A DNA stretch of 64,000 bases from Devosia sp. YR412 (GTDB taxonomy: Bacteria; Pseudomonadota; Alphaproteobacteria; Rhizobiales; Devosiaceae), in the NCBI RefSeq assembly GCF_900110945.1, contig NZ_FOFL01000001.1, forward strand, positions 124,001-188,000. The letters are read 5' to 3'. This document shows positions 53,231 to 64,000 of the stretch, piece after piece. The notes beneath the pieces are model-generated. The model had not been told where the DNA came from. It saw only the letters and a list, made by a program, of their open reading frames with translations, and searched no databases. The stretch's first letter is position 1, and each line of letters starts with the position of its first letter. The position numbers were made by a program, and so were the translations under genes.

Positions 53231-54694
53231 ATGACAAGCACCGATACGTCCGAAGGCCAGCGCGATCTCTGGAACCGGGTTCGTGCGCGTCTCAAGGCCG
53301 GTGTCGGTGAAGATGTCTTTGCGTCCTGGTTTGCCCGTCTCGAACTCGAAGAGCTGGTCGAGGACGTGGTGCATCTGTCCGCCCCGACGCGCTTCCTCTG
53401 CTCCTGGGTGCAGTCCAATTATGCCGACCGCATTCTCGAGGCTTTCCGTCTCGACAATGAAGAGGTCGCCCGTATTCAGGTGACCTTGCGCGTCAATGGC
53501 CAGGCCCGCCCGCGCCTTGCCCCGGCCGTTGCCGAACCCGCCGCCCCCACGGCATCTGCAACCTCCGCTACCCCGGCCGCTCCTGCCGCGCCGCTGCAGC
53601 TGGCCCAGCCGCGCCTGGTGCGCGACAATTCCGCCGCCAAGGGCGATGCCCTGGCCGGCAGCTCCATCGACCCGCGCATGACCTTCGATACCTTTGTGCC
53701 CGGCGAAGCCAATGAAATGGCGCTCGGCGTTGCCAAGCAGATCGCTGCCGCCGCTGCCAACAACACCGTAACCTTCAATCCGGTCTATATCCATTCCACC
53801 GTCGGTCTCGGCAAGTCGCACCTGCTCAATGCCATCGCCCATGCAGTGCAGTCGGCCGATCCGACCAAGAACATCGTCTACCTGACCGCCGACCACTTCA
53901 TGTACCACTTCATTGCCGCCGTGCAGCGCCAGTCGGCGCTCGGCTTCAAGGATTGGCTGCGCCGCGTCGACCTGCTGCTGATCGACGACATGCAGTTCCT
54001 GCAGGGCAAGTCGGCCACCGAATTCGGCCATACGCTCGGCACTTTGCTCACCGGCGCCAAGCAGGTCGTGGTGGCTGGCGATGCGCCGCCGCGCGATCTC
54101 GAAATGATCGATGAGCGCATCCGTTCGCGCCTCTCCGGTGGTCTTGTGGTCCCGATCTCGGGCTTTGATCTCGACCTGCGCAAGTCCATCGTGCAGCGGC
54201 GCGCCGACCAGGCCACCGCCCGCTTCGGCATGCATTTCCCGGCTCCGGTGATCGACTATGTCGCCCGCGCCGTGATCAGCCATGGCCGCGACCTCGATGG
54301 TGCCGTCAATCGCCTCGTCGCTGCCAACCAGCTGACCGGCGAATTGATCACGGTTCCGCTGGCCGAGAAAACCCTGGGCGACCTGATCCGGGCGCGCGAA
54401 GCCCGCCGCGTCCGCATTGAGGACATCCTCAAGATCGTCTCGCGCCACTATAAGGTGCCGCGCAACGAACTGCTCTCGGCCCGCCGCTCGCGCGACGTGG
54501 TGCGCCCGCGCCAGATCGCCATGTTCCTCGCCAAGGCCCTGACCAGCCGTTCGCTGCCCGAAATCGGCCGGCGCTTCGGCGGCCGCGACCACACCACGGT
54601 CCTCCATTCGGTCCGCAAGGTCGAGCAGATGATCAAGGACGACGTCGAACTGGCGCAGGAAATCGAACTGCTCAAGCGCATGCTGGAAGAGTGA
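53231..54694 (+). CDS. dnaA: Chromosomal replication initiator DnaA
   Basis: About 487 residues from the ATG at 53231 (an alternative ATG pair at 53141 adds about 30 residues). It has an N-terminal DnaB-interaction domain, an Ala/Pro-rich linker, an AAA+ core with Walker [15 protein letters not shown] and Walker [13 protein letters not shown], and a DNA-binding domain with the signature [15 protein letters not shown]. The P-loop reads STVGLGKS rather than the common GGxGLGKT. It starts replication. Confidence 0.96.
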   Translation: MTSTDTSEGQRDLWNRVRARLKAGVGEDVFASWFARLELEELVEDVVHLSAPTRFLCSWVQSNYADRILEAFRLDNEEVARIQVTLRVNGQARPRLAPAVAEPAAPTASATSATPAAPAAPLQLAQPRLVRDNSAAKGDALAGSSIDPRMTFDTFVPGEANEMALGVAKQIAAAAANNTVTFNPVYIHSTVGLGKSHLLNAIAHAVQSADPTKNIVYLTADHFMYHFIAAVQRQSALGFKDWLRRVDLLLIDDMQFLQGKSATEFGHTLGTLLTGAKQVVVAGDAPPRDLEMIDERIRSRLSGGLVVPISGFDLDLRKSIVQRRADQATARFGMHFPAPVIDYVARAVISHGRDLDGAVNRLVAANQLTGELITVPLAEKTLGDLIRAREARRVRIEDILKIVSRHYKVPRNELLSARRSRDVVRPRQIAMFLAKALTSRSLPEIGRRFGGRDHTTVLHSVRKVEQMIKDDVELAQEIELLKRMLEE

Positions 54695-54711
54695 GGTCCG
54701 GCGCTCTGCGC

Positions 54712-54771
54712 AAAATCGCTCCGGTGGAGCGATTTTAGGACCGAATGCACGGAGAGCTATGCTCGAAGGGC
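54712..54771 (+). repeat. Related repeat, copy 1 (dnaA-dnaN intergenic)
   Basis: AAATCGCTCCGGTGGAGCGATTT forms a perfect hairpin and is followed by a conserved CGGAGAGCTATGCTCG segment. A similar 60-bp element lies at 56125-56184 after dnaN. Confidence 0.7.
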
Positions 54772-54788
54772 ACGAATTCCAGAGACCC

Positions 54789-54837
54789 TTCCTTCTCCCC
54801 TTGCGGGAGAAGGGGCCCGAAGGGCGGATGAGGGGAG
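54789..54837. repeat. Hairpin repeat CCTTCTCCC / GGGAGAAGG
   Basis: Perfect 9-bp arms (54791-54799 and 54805-54813) are followed by a GGGCCCGAAGGGCGGATGAG tail. Repeats of this type are common in alphaproteobacterial intergenic regions. Confidence 0.6.
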
Positions 54838-54922
54838 CTTCGGTGGATCAACCGTCAGCGTGGATATCCTGCCCCTGCGACGCCCACGCCCTTGCTAATC
54901 CCTTACGAAATTGTAAATGTCC

Positions 54923-54946
54923 AACCCCCGGCTTGCCGGGGGTTTT
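54923..54946 (+). terminator. Terminator between dnaA and dnaN
   Basis: The stem AACCCCCGG / CCGGGGGTT with loop CTTG is followed by TT. Its place 40 bp upstream of the dnaN ATG suggests dnaA transcription is attenuated before dnaN, or that dnaN starts just after it. Confidence 0.7.
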
Positions 54947-54986
54947 GCTGCAGGCGAGCAGCGCGTAGTGCCAAGGAAGATGCCGC

Positions 54987-56108
54987 ATGAAAGTCACGCT
55001 GGAACGCAATCATCTGCTCAAGTCGCTGAGCCATGTGCACCGGGTCGTGGAGCGGCGGAATACCTATCCGATCCTTGCCAACGTGCTGTTCAAGGCCGCC
55101 GACGACAAGGTCGAACTGCGCGCCACCGATCTCGACATCGAGGTCACCGAAGGCGTGCCGGCCATGGTCTCGACCCCCGGTACCACGACCGTTCCGGCCC
55201 ATACGCTCTATGAAATCGTCCGCAAGCTTTCCGATGGTGCCGAGGTCAAGCTCGAGACCGACGGCGGCGAGAACATGGTGCTCACTTCCGGCCGCTCCCG
55301 CTTCAATCTGGCCTGCCTCAGCCCCGACAGTTTCCCGGACCTCAAGTCCGGCGCCTTTGGCCATGAATTCACCATGCCCGCCTCGGCCTTGCGCGAGCTG
55401 ATCGAGCGCACCCAGTTCGCCATCTCCAATGAGGAGACGCGCTACTATCTCAACGGCATTTATTTCCACACGGTGGACGTCTCCAACATCGGCACCGTGC
55501 TGCGTGCCGTGGCCACCGATGGTCACCGCATGGCCCGCGCCGAAATCGAGGCGCCCGCCGGCGCCAAGGGCATGCCCGGGATCATCGTGCCGAAAAAGAC
55601 CGTTGGCGAAGTGCAGAAGCTGCTCGACGGCGCCGATGGCGACGTGACGGTGGAAGTCTCCGACACCAAGATCCGCTTTACGGTCGGCTCGGTGGTTCTG
55701 CTCTCCAAGCTGATCGAGGGCACCTTCCCCGACTACGATCGGGTGACGCCCAAGAACAACGACAAGCAGATGAACGTCGATCGCGCCAGCTTCGCCACGG
55801 CCGTCGATCGCGTCTCGACCATTGCGTCGGATCGCGGCGGCAAGGCCGTCAAGCTGCAGGCCAAGGACGGCCTGCTCGAACTCTCGGTGACCAATCCCGA
55901 CCACGGTACGGCCAGCGAAGAGCTGGCGGTGGATTTTGACACCGACGGTTTCGAGATCGGCTTCAACGCCCGCTACCTGCTCGACATCATCGGTCAGATC
56001 CGCAGCGAAAACGCCGTCTTCATGTTCAACGACGCGGGGTCCCCCACGCTGGTGAAGGACGATGGCGAGACCCGCGCGCTCTATGTCCTGATGCCCATGC
56101 GCGTCTAG
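54987..56108 (+). CDS. dnaN: DNA polymerase III sliding clamp (beta subunit)
   Basis: A 373-residue clamp with three similar domains. It starts MKVTLERNHLLKSLSHVHRV and ends in LYVLMPMRV, the clamp-typical C-terminus. It tethers DNA polymerase III to DNA. AAGGAAG precedes the ATG. Related hairpin repeats lie on both sides of the gene. Confidence 0.96.
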   Translation: MKVTLERNHLLKSLSHVHRVVERRNTYPILANVLFKAADDKVELRATDLDIEVTEGVPAMVSTPGTTTVPAHTLYEIVRKLSDGAEVKLETDGGENMVLTSGRSRFNLACLSPDSFPDLKSGAFGHEFTMPASALRELIERTQFAISNEETRYYLNGIYFHTVDVSNIGTVLRAVATDGHRMARAEIEAPAGAKGMPGIIVPKKTVGEVQKLLDGADGDVTVEVSDTKIRFTVGSVVLLSKLIEGTFPDYDRVTPKNNDKQMNVDRASFATAVDRVSTIASDRGGKAVKLQAKDGLLELSVTNPDHGTASEELAVDFDTDGFEIGFNARYLLDIIGQIRSENAVFMFNDAGSPTLVKDDGETRALYVLMPMRV

Positions 56109-56124
56109 GCGGCGTCCCAAAGGG

Positions 56125-56184
56125 GAAATCGCTCCAGTGGAGCGATTTAAGCCGACTAGGCCCGGAGAGCTACGCTCGCAGGGC
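56125..56184 (+). repeat. Related repeat, copy 2 (dnaN-recF intergenic)
   Basis: The hairpin AAATCGCTCC-AG-TGGAGCGATTT, then CGGAGAGCTACGCTCG, matches the copy at 54712-54771. It lies between the dnaN stop and the recF start. Confidence 0.7.
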
Positions 56185-56196
56185 GGGGCCGCATAA

Positions 56197-57309
56197 ATGA
56201 TCCGCTATCTCTCCCGCCTGCGCCTGACCGCTTTCCGCAATTACACGGCGGCGGCGCTTGATCTCGATTCGCGCCATGTCGTGCTGACCGGCCCCAATGG
56301 CGCTGGCAAGACCAACCTGCTCGAAGCCGTCTCAGTGCTGTCGCCTGGCCGCGGGTTGCGCGGGGCGAGCTTTGACACGCTGCAAAGCCAGGGTTCGGAC
56401 CTGCCCTGGGCGGTCGCCGCCACCGTCGAAACCGATGATGGCCCCTCCGATATCGGCACCGGCGCCTCGCCCGATGGCGGCCGGCGCGTGCGCATCAATG
56501 GCGCCAATGCCCGCTCGATCGAAGCGATGAGCGACTATCTCCGCGTGCTCTGGCTGACGCCCTCGATGGACGGCCTGTTCTCCGGCCCGGCCGGCGACCG
56601 GCGGCGCTTTCTCGACCGGCTGGTGACGACGCTGATCCCGTCGCATTCCGCCTCGGTCGGCGATTATGAAAAGGCCATGCGCCAGCGCAATCGCCTGCTC
56701 GAAGACAATGGCGATGTGAGCTGGCTCTCGGCCGTCGAAGCACAGATGGCCGAGCTTGGCGCCTCCATCCATCTCGCCCGCACCGATAGCCTGACCCATC
56801 TGCAGGCGCTGATCGAGCAGAGCCTCGACGACCAGAGTTTTCCCGCCGCCCATCTGGCGCTGACGCCGCTGTTCGAGCAGGGCGAGGAGCCAGCCTCCTC
56901 CGCCGCGCTCGAAACGGCGCTGGCAAGCCTCTGGCGCGCCTCCCGCGGGGTTGATCGCGCCGCCGGACGCACCATATCTGGTCCACACCGGGTCGATCTC
57001 GACGTCACCTATGCCCAGAAAGCCATGCCGGCCGCCCTGGGCTCGACCGGTGAGCAGAAAGCCCTGCTGATTGGCCTGATCCTCGCCCATGCCCGTCTGG
57101 TCAAGCTGCGGACCGGGATCACCCCGTTCCTCTTGCTCGACGAGATCGCTGCCCACCTCGATCCCGACCGGCGCCGGGCGCTGTTTTCGGCCCTTGATGG
57201 GCTCGGCACGCAGTGCTTTTTGACCGGCACCGATCGCCTGCTGTTCGAGGCTTTGGGTGATCGCGCGCAGATGATCACCGTCCGCGATGGCCGGGTCTCG
57301 ACAGACTGA
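56197..57309 (+). CDS. recF: DNA replication/repair protein RecF
   Basis: A 370-residue SMC-like ATPase. Walker A is GPNGAGKTN (residues 32-40), the signature region is TGEQKALLIGLILAHA and Walker B is FLLLDEIAAHLD. It helps load RecA at gaps. It lies between dnaN and gyrB. Confidence 0.95.
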   Translation: MIRYLSRLRLTAFRNYTAAALDLDSRHVVLTGPNGAGKTNLLEAVSVLSPGRGLRGASFDTLQSQGSDLPWAVAATVETDDGPSDIGTGASPDGGRRVRINGANARSIEAMSDYLRVLWLTPSMDGLFSGPAGDRRRFLDRLVTTLIPSHSASVGDYEKAMRQRNRLLEDNGDVSWLSAVEAQMAELGASIHLARTDSLTHLQALIEQSLDDQSFPAAHLALTPLFEQGEEPASSAALETALASLWRASRGVDRAAGRTISGPHRVDLDVTYAQKAMPAALGSTGEQKALLIGLILAHARLVKLRTGITPFLLLDEIAAHLDPDRRRALFSALDGLGTQCFLTGTDRLLFEALGDRAQMITVRDGRVSTD

Positions 57310-57320
57310 AGAAATCTGCC

Positions 57321-57386
57321 TGCAAACAAGCGGCAAACGAGTAGCAAACTGCCTGCAAAAGCCCATTTTGCTTGGGGTTTGCAGCC
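57321..57386. promoter_or_regulatory. Six phased GCAAA(C/A) hexamers upstream of gyrB
   Basis: GCAAAC occurs at 57322, 57333 and 57344, GCAAAA at 57355, TTTTGC at 57366 and GTTTGC at 57377: all exactly 11 bp apart. The first four are direct; the last two are inverted, making a dyad centred near 57363. It lies between the recF stop and gyrB (ATG 57434). It may be a regulatory array or a curved, supercoiling-sensitive promoter region. Confidence 0.6.
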
Positions 57387-57397
57387 CCATCCGATAG

Positions 57398-59887
<2,490 letters not shown>

Positions 59888-59923
59888 TCAGGTCGTTTTG
59901 GCGACAACTCTTGCTTGTTCGTA

Positions 59924-59953
59924 GTTCTCCCAATCATCATGGGTCGGGAGAAC
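59924..59953 (+). promoter_or_regulatory. Inverted repeat covering the hicA ribosome binding site
   Basis: GTTCTCCC (59924-59931) and GGGAGAAC (59946-59953) are perfect 8-bp arms with a 14-bp spacer. The right arm contains GGGAG, the likely ribosome site of hicA (ATG 59958). It could be a HicB operator, or an mRNA hairpin hiding the toxin's ribosome site. Confidence 0.6.
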
Positions 59954-59957
59954 CGCG

Positions 59958-60164
59958 ATGGGCAAGCTGCTGCGCGACAGTCGGGATATCATCCGCCGTT
60001 TGGCGACGGATGGCTTCGTTCTTGTTTCCGTGCGTGGTTCGCATCATAAGTATAGGCATATCGAAAGCGGTCGAACGGTTATCCTGACCCATCCGCGCAA
60101 GGATATCCCGATCGGTACCCTGCGTTCGATCCACATGCAGGCAGGTTGGCACAATGATGCGTGA
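59958..60164 (+). CDS. hicA: HicA mRNA interferase toxin
   Basis: A 68-residue toxin with a double-stranded RNA-binding-like fold. LLRDSRDIIRRLATDGFVLV is followed by RGSHHKYRH, where the catalytic His lies, and ILTHPRKDIPIGTLRSI. It overlaps hicB by 11 bases. It lies 70 bp after gyrB. Confidence 0.92.
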   Translation: MGKLLRDSRDIIRRLATDGFVLVSVRGSHHKYRHIESGRTVILTHPRKDIPIGTLRSIHMQAGWHNDA

Positions 60165-60444
60165 CGCCCACTACATTGCCTTGATCCACAAGGACGCCGA
60201 CTCCGGCTATGGCGTGTCCTTTCCCGACGTGCCTGGGGTTATTGCCGTGGCCGATACGCTGGATGATGCCATAGCTGAAGCGGCGTCCGTGCTGGATTTT
60301 GCCTTCGAAGATTGGCCCGGCGAACAGCCTGTAGCGCGAACACTCGAGGCCTTGCGCCTAGATCCGGATTTTCAGCTGGCCGCCGCCGATGCGGTGGTTG
60401 CAGCTATCAGGCCGTCAGCGCAATATTATCAGGCCGCTGAGTAA
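60154..60444 (+). CDS. hicB: HicB family antitoxin
   Basis: A 96-residue antitoxin with the partial RNase H-like domain YIALIHKDADSGYGVSFPDV and GVIAVADTLDDAIAEA. No helix-turn-helix or ribbon-helix-helix is evident at the C-terminus, so DNA binding is uncertain. It overlaps hicA in the toxin-first order. The first Met pair (60154/60157) is ambiguous. Confidence 0.9.
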   Translation: MMRDAHYIALIHKDADSGYGVSFPDVPGVIAVADTLDDAIAEAASVLDFAFEDWPGEQPVARTLEALRLDPDFQLAAADAVVAAIRPSAQYYQAAE

Positions 60445-60445
60445 T

Positions 60446-61294
60446 TTAGGCCCCATCCGCCAGCGCCAATATCGCCGCGGCAATCGCCGGTACGTCCCGC
60501 TCCAAAATCTCATGTCCGCGTCGATCCAGCACCATCAGGTCGGCATCCGGCGCGGTTTCGGCGATCTTGTAGCCGGCGCCGATGGGAATGATCGGGTCTT
60601 CACTGCCGTGGATCACCAGCACGGGCTGGGTGAGTTTGGCGAGATCGAGCCCGTCCAAATTTCCACCGATACGGCCGTGATTGAAGGCACTGGCCATGCT
60701 GTCGGTGCGGCCCAGCCCGGCTTCTACGCGCTGCCGCGCGCCCTCCGCATCAAACGGTACAGCCGAGCCGGCACTCAACTCTGCACTGCGCAGCAGGAAA
60801 TCCGACACCGCCTTTCGGTTCGACCAGTCGAGCGCCGCCATAGCCTTGAAATGCGCCATGAACTCTGGGCCAATGCCTTCGCCCTCATAGGCGAGATTGA
60901 CTGGCTCAGAGGCGATCAACGTCAGCGACTTGACGCGCTCCGGATGCTGCAAAGCCACTATCTGCCCAAGCAACCCGCCCAGCGACATGCCCACGATATG
61001 CGCGCTTCCAACTTCATAGGCGTCAAGAATGGCGATGAGATCGCCGGACATATCGGCGAGGTCATAATTGATTTCTCCCGGTAGTAGTGTGGCCGATTGG
61101 CCCGTATCGCGATGATCGAAGCGGATCACCTGATAACCGCAATCCGCCAAGGCCTTCATCAACTCATCCGGCCACCACAGCATCGAGGCCGTGGCGCCCA
61201 TCACCAGCAGGATTGTGCCCTTCTCGAGCTCGCCCCAGGCCTCGGTCGCCAGGCTCGCGCCCTTGCTGCTTGCCACTGTGCGGATCGTCGGCAT
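60446..61294 (-). CDS. Alpha/beta hydrolase
   Basis: A 282-residue hydrolase. VIRFDHRDTGQS, nucleophile elbow GMSLGG, Asp in HGSEDPIIP and His in DRRGHEIL form the active site. It resembles aclacinomycin-methylesterase-type hydrolases. I chose the ATG at 61294 (MPTIRTVASSKG). The frame is open to 61369 but the upstream part is not family-like. It converges on hicB. Confidence 0.87.
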   Translation of the reverse strand: MPTIRTVASSKGASLATEAWGELEKGTILLVMGATASMLWWPDELMKALADCGYQVIRFDHRDTGQSATLLPGEINYDLADMSGDLIAILDAYEVGSAHIVGMSLGGLLGQIVALQHPERVKSLTLIASEPVNLAYEGEGIGPEFMAHFKAMAALDWSNRKAVSDFLLRSAELSAGSAVPFDAEGARQRVEAGLGRTDSMASAFNHGRIGGNLDGLDLAKLTQPVLVIHGSEDPIIPIGAGYKIAETAPDADLMVLDRRGHEILERDVPAIAAAILALADGA

Positions 61295-61459
61295 GTCATG
61301 CTCTCTATCTTGCTTACCCCAACCAACGCAGCGGCTCCCGCTCCGTTCAATGTTCGCCTCACCGAACAATCCGTTCCCGCTATCTGGCTTTTTCCGGCGC
61401 CTTGGTCGACATAGCTAAGCATTGTCCCCGAGAATGGGGCCGCACACGCAGGTGTCCCC

Positions 61460-62482
61460 ATGAAAAAGATCGGTTTCCTCTCCTTCGGCCATTGGTCGCC
61501 CTCGCCTCAGTCCGGCACCCGTTCGGCCGGCGATGCGCTGTTGCAGTCGATCGATCTGGCGGTGGCCGCCGAAGAACTGGGTGCCGATGGCGCCTATTTC
61601 CGCGTGCATCACTTTGCCCGCCAGCTAGCCTCGCCCTTTCCACTACTCGCCGCCGCTGGCGCCAAGACCAAGAAGATCGAGCTCGGCACCGCCGTCATCG
61701 ACATGCGTTACGAAAACCCGCTCTACATGGCCGAGGATGCCGGCGCGGCCGATCTGATCGCCGGTGGCCGCCTGCAGCTCGGCATTTCGCGCGGCTCGCC
61801 CGAGCAGGTCATCGATGGCTATCGCTATTTTGGTTATGCCCCCGCCGAGGGTAAAACCGACCAGGACATGGCCCGCGACCAGACCCGGGTCTTCCTCGAA
61901 GTGCTCAAGGGCAATGGCTTTGCCGAGCCCAATCCGCGCCCGATGTTCCCCAATCCGCCCGGCAAGCTGCGGCTGGAGCCGCACTCGCCCGGTTTGCGCG
62001 AGCGCATCTGGTGGGGCGCCGCCAGCGACGCGACCGCCATCTGGGCCGCCCAGATGGGCATGCATCTGCAGTCCTCGACGCTGAAGTTCGACGAAAGCGG
62101 CAAGCCGTTCCACATCCAGCAGGCCGAGCAGATCCGCGCCTATCGCGCCGCCTGGAAGGAAGCTGGCCACACTTATGAGCCGCGCGTCTCGGTCAGCCGT
62201 TCGATCTTTGCCCTGGTCAATGACATGGACCGCGCCTATTTCGGCTCGGGCCGGCCGGAAGAAGACCAGTTCGGCTATATCGAGCCAGAAAAGCGCGCTG
62301 TCTTCGGTCGCGGCTATACTGCCGAGCCGGAAGCCCTGATCAAGATGCTGGCCGAGGACGAGGCTATTGCTGAAGCCGATACGCTGCTGCTGACGGTGCC
62401 GAACCAGCTCGGCGTCGACTACAACGCCCATGTCATCGAGAGCATTCTGACACTGGTCGCCCCGGCGCTCGGCTGGCGCTAG
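61460..62482 (+). CDS. LLM class flavin-dependent oxidoreductase (luciferase-like)
   Basis: A 340-residue F420/FMN-type TIM-barrel oxidoreductase: IGFLSFGHWSPSPQSGTRSA start, EELGADGAYFRVHHFARQLA, IELGTAVIDMRYENPLYMAE and RLQLGISRGSPEQVI. The last two are luciferase-like hallmarks. The substrate is unknown. It converges on the secreted HExxH gene, with a four-base overlap at the stops. Confidence 0.9.
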   Translation: MKKIGFLSFGHWSPSPQSGTRSAGDALLQSIDLAVAAEELGADGAYFRVHHFARQLASPFPLLAAAGAKTKKIELGTAVIDMRYENPLYMAEDAGAADLIAGGRLQLGISRGSPEQVIDGYRYFGYAPAEGKTDQDMARDQTRVFLEVLKGNGFAEPNPRPMFPNPPGKLRLEPHSPGLRERIWWGAASDATAIWAAQMGMHLQSSTLKFDESGKPFHIQQAEQIRAYRAAWKEAGHTYEPRVSVSRSIFALVNDMDRAYFGSGRPEEDQFGYIEPEKRAVFGRGYTAEPEALIKMLAEDEAIAEADTLLLTVPNQLGVDYNAHVIESILTLVAPALGWR

Positions 62483-63006
62483 GGCAGGGTGTAGCGCGAG
62501 CCGGCACAGCCGCTCGCTTTCCAGTACGCGTCGACCGGGGTAAACGCTCCGGTCGCCGCCATCTGCACTTTGGCGGCAAAAGCCATGGCCTGGCACTCGT
62601 CGCGCCCGGCGACCACATGCACCATTTCATGCAGCACGGTCAGCTCGCGCAGAGCATCGGCGCCCGGCGAAAAGAACTGCGGGCAGAGCACCAGCTTGAC
62701 CGCGCCATTCTCCGGCGGAATGCGCACGAAGGCGGCAAATTGCCTGCATGAGCCGGTCGCGCCCTCCCGCATCTCGATATCGAGCCCAATCTCGCCGCCC
62801 CAATAGGACGAGCGGAACTGCTGCAAACTCAGCGCATCGCGATAGGCGGCGACATCCACGCCGAATTCTTCGCTCGAAAGCTTGGGCAAAGCCCGCTCGA
62901 ACGTCGCCAGCGCATCATCCAGCGCCCGGTCGAGCGCGGTCTGGTCATTGGCGAAAGCTGGTTGCGCGATGAAGATGGCGAGGAGGGCAAGAAGCGTGCG
63001 GATCAT
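62479..63006 (-). CDS. Secreted protein with HExxH motif, putative metallopeptidase-like
   Basis: A 175-residue protein. The ATG at 63006 opens a signal peptide (cut near AFA-ND, residue 19). HEMVH at 126-130 fits a zinc-binding HExxH, and Cys pairs could form disulfides. No family is recognised, and no third zinc ligand is clear. The protein may be a periplasmic peptidase or an inactive relative. Confidence 0.7.
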   Translation of the reverse strand: MIRTLLALLAIFIAQPAFANDQTALDRALDDALATFERALPKLSSEEFGVDVAAYRDALSLQQFRSSYWGGEIGLDIEMREGATGSCRQFAAFVRIPPENGAVKLVLCPQFFSPGADALRELTVLHEMVHVVAGRDECQAMAFAAKVQMAATGAFTPVDAYWKASGCAGSRYTLP

Positions 63007-63277
63007 GCCCGGCACATAACCGCGTGCATGCGGCGGCGGCAAGGCAGGGCCTGTGACACCCCCGCAACACCGCTGCGCTCCCGGTAAATCCTCACATAAA
63101 CCGGCCACAATTACTCAACAGAAGAGACAGGTGATCGCGCGGGAAGCGCCTCGGCAGGGATGCCGCGCCCGCGAGACGATCAGGATCAGCCTTAACCACT
63201 CGATAACCTCTTGTTCCCTGATCTGAACGAACAGGGTAGAAGCGGGCAAAAGGCACCAGTTTTCTAAGGTCTGCTTG

Positions 63278-64000
63278 ATGGATTTCCGCATTTCCGCCGA
63301 TGACCGCGTAGGCAATCAGCCAGCCAAGGGCGCAAAGCCCAAGGCCCAGCCGCGCGCCAGCAAGGGCGAACGCGTCGAGCCGTCGATCACTGGCAATGGC
63401 CCGACCATCGGCCAGTCTATGGGCTTTTCCGTTGCCGATGAACGCCCCGCCCGCAGGACCAGCGGTTCGGGCGGTAGCGGCAAGCCGCCGAAACCCCCGC
63501 GTCGCGGCAAGGGTCAGCCGGCCAAAAAGAAGCGTTCGCGCTCGGGCGGTTTTCTCATGGGCCTGCTCTGGTGGGGCTTTGTCGCCTGCATCTGGGGCGG
63601 CATCGCTGTCATCGGCGTGATCGTCTACTACGGCGCGCAGCTCCCTTCGGCCAATACCTGGGCCATTCCCGATCGTCCGCCCAATATCCGCATTCTGGCG
63701 GCTGACGGCAGCCTGATTTCCAATCGCGGCGCCACCGGCGGCGAAGCCATCACCTATCGCGAACTGCCCTATTACGTGCCCGCGGCCATCATCGCCTCGG
63801 AAGACCGCCGCTACATGAGCCATTTCGGCGTCGATCCGCTGGGTCTCATCTCGGTGGCCATCGAATCCGTCCAGGCCCGCGGCGTGACCCGTGGTGCATC
63901 GACCATCACCCAGCAGGTCGCCAAAAACCTTTTCCTGACGCCCGACCAGACGCTGGGCCGCAAGGTGCAAGAAGCCATTCTCGCGGTCTGGCTGGAGCAG
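63278..64000 (+). CDS. Class A penicillin-binding protein (PBP1A-type), N-terminal part
   Basis: 241 residues are visible before the window ends. A long basic, disordered cytoplasmic tail (residues 1-90) is followed by one membrane segment (about 91-118) and the start of the transglycosylase domain. The catalytic Glu is in SEDRRYM (E175) and GASTITQQVAKNLFL is the second motif. These are the glycosyltransferase family 51 hallmarks of bifunctional cell-wall synthases. The transpeptidase domain would lie beyond the edge. Confidence 0.9.
   Translation, partial: MDFRISADDRVGNQPAKGAKPKAQPRASKGERVEPSITGNGPTIGQSMGFSVADERPARRTSGSGGSGKPPKPPRRGKGQPAKKKRSRSGGFLMGLLWWGFVACIWGGIAVIGVIVYYGAQLPSANTWAIPDRPPNIRILAADGSLISNRGATGGEAITYRELPYYVPAAIIASEDRRYMSHFGVDPLGLISVAIESVQARGVTRGASTITQQVAKNLFLTPDQTLGRKVQEAILAVWLEQ

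Noticed and set aside
52964-54607. 547-codon minus-strand frame opposite dnaA
   Set aside because: Shadow of dnaA; no ribosome site or domain.

Overview
This window is about 64 kb of high-GC chromosome (by eye roughly 60-65% GC) from an alphaproteobacterium of the Hyphomicrobiales/Rhizobiales type. The evidence is an Irr-type Fur regulator divergent from fabA-fabB, an NtrC/sigma-54 glnK-amtB pair, a mutM-ubiE-ubiB-dut block next to rpsT and dnaA, an ftsK-lolA pair, and GANTC (CcrM-type) sites upstream of dnaA. A Devosia-like genome is my best guess, from general gene content only. The dnaA-dnaN-recF-gyrB run shows this is core chromosome. I see no prophage, insertion sequence or CRISPR array.

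Layout. 1-2080: an oxidoreductase fragment divergent from a TetR regulator with a palindromic operator between them, then a LysR gene. 2428-8721: a carbohydrate ABC importer operon (Tat-exported binding protein, two permeases, two Gfo/Idh/MocA dehydrogenases, ATPase). 8925-13602: a short UvrA paralogue, a DUF2188 protein, a flavin oxidoreductase and an aldo/keto reductase. 13652-17191: FabV, tRNA-Gly, a thioredoxin-TPR protein, a Lon-domain protein and a Trm112-like protein. 17307-20510: a ubiquinone hydroxylase and nitrogen-controlled glnK-amtB. 20836-32411: ftsK, an alpha-glucosidase, lolA, uppP, gst, a brnTA toxin-antitoxin pair, queG and small enzymes. 32588-33124: infC, probably starting at ATT.

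33.2-38.5 kb looks like a small accessory segment: QorB-like/HxlR, SDR, a frameshifted NmrA-like gene, LysR and about 800 bp without a gene. It is bounded by two similar copies of the infC terminator hairpin. 38.6-43.1 kb holds an ArsR/SRPBCC pair, ribokinase, two conserved small-domain genes, an arylamine N-acetyltransferase and mazEF. 43.2-45.7 kb is irr/fabA-fabB, with no fabI after fabB. 45.9-50.8 kb is a tight minus-strand operon ubiE-ubiB-lipoprotein-dut-DUF2259-moeB-like. 50.8-59.9 kb is mutM, rpsT, dnaA, dnaN, recF, gyrB. 59.9-64 kb holds hicAB, a hydrolase, a luciferase-like oxidoreductase, a secreted HExxH protein and the start of a class A penicillin-binding protein that runs off the window.

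Most notable non-coding signals: six hexamers at an exact 11-bp period upstream of gyrB; four GANTC sites within 100 bp upstream of dnaA; a sigma-54 promoter with an NtrC-like palindrome before glnK; palindromes at all three toxin-antitoxin modules, including one overlapping the hicA ribosome binding site; related repeats on both sides of dnaN; and a structured element between amtB and ftsK. All functions are inferred from sequence by eye; no database search was run.
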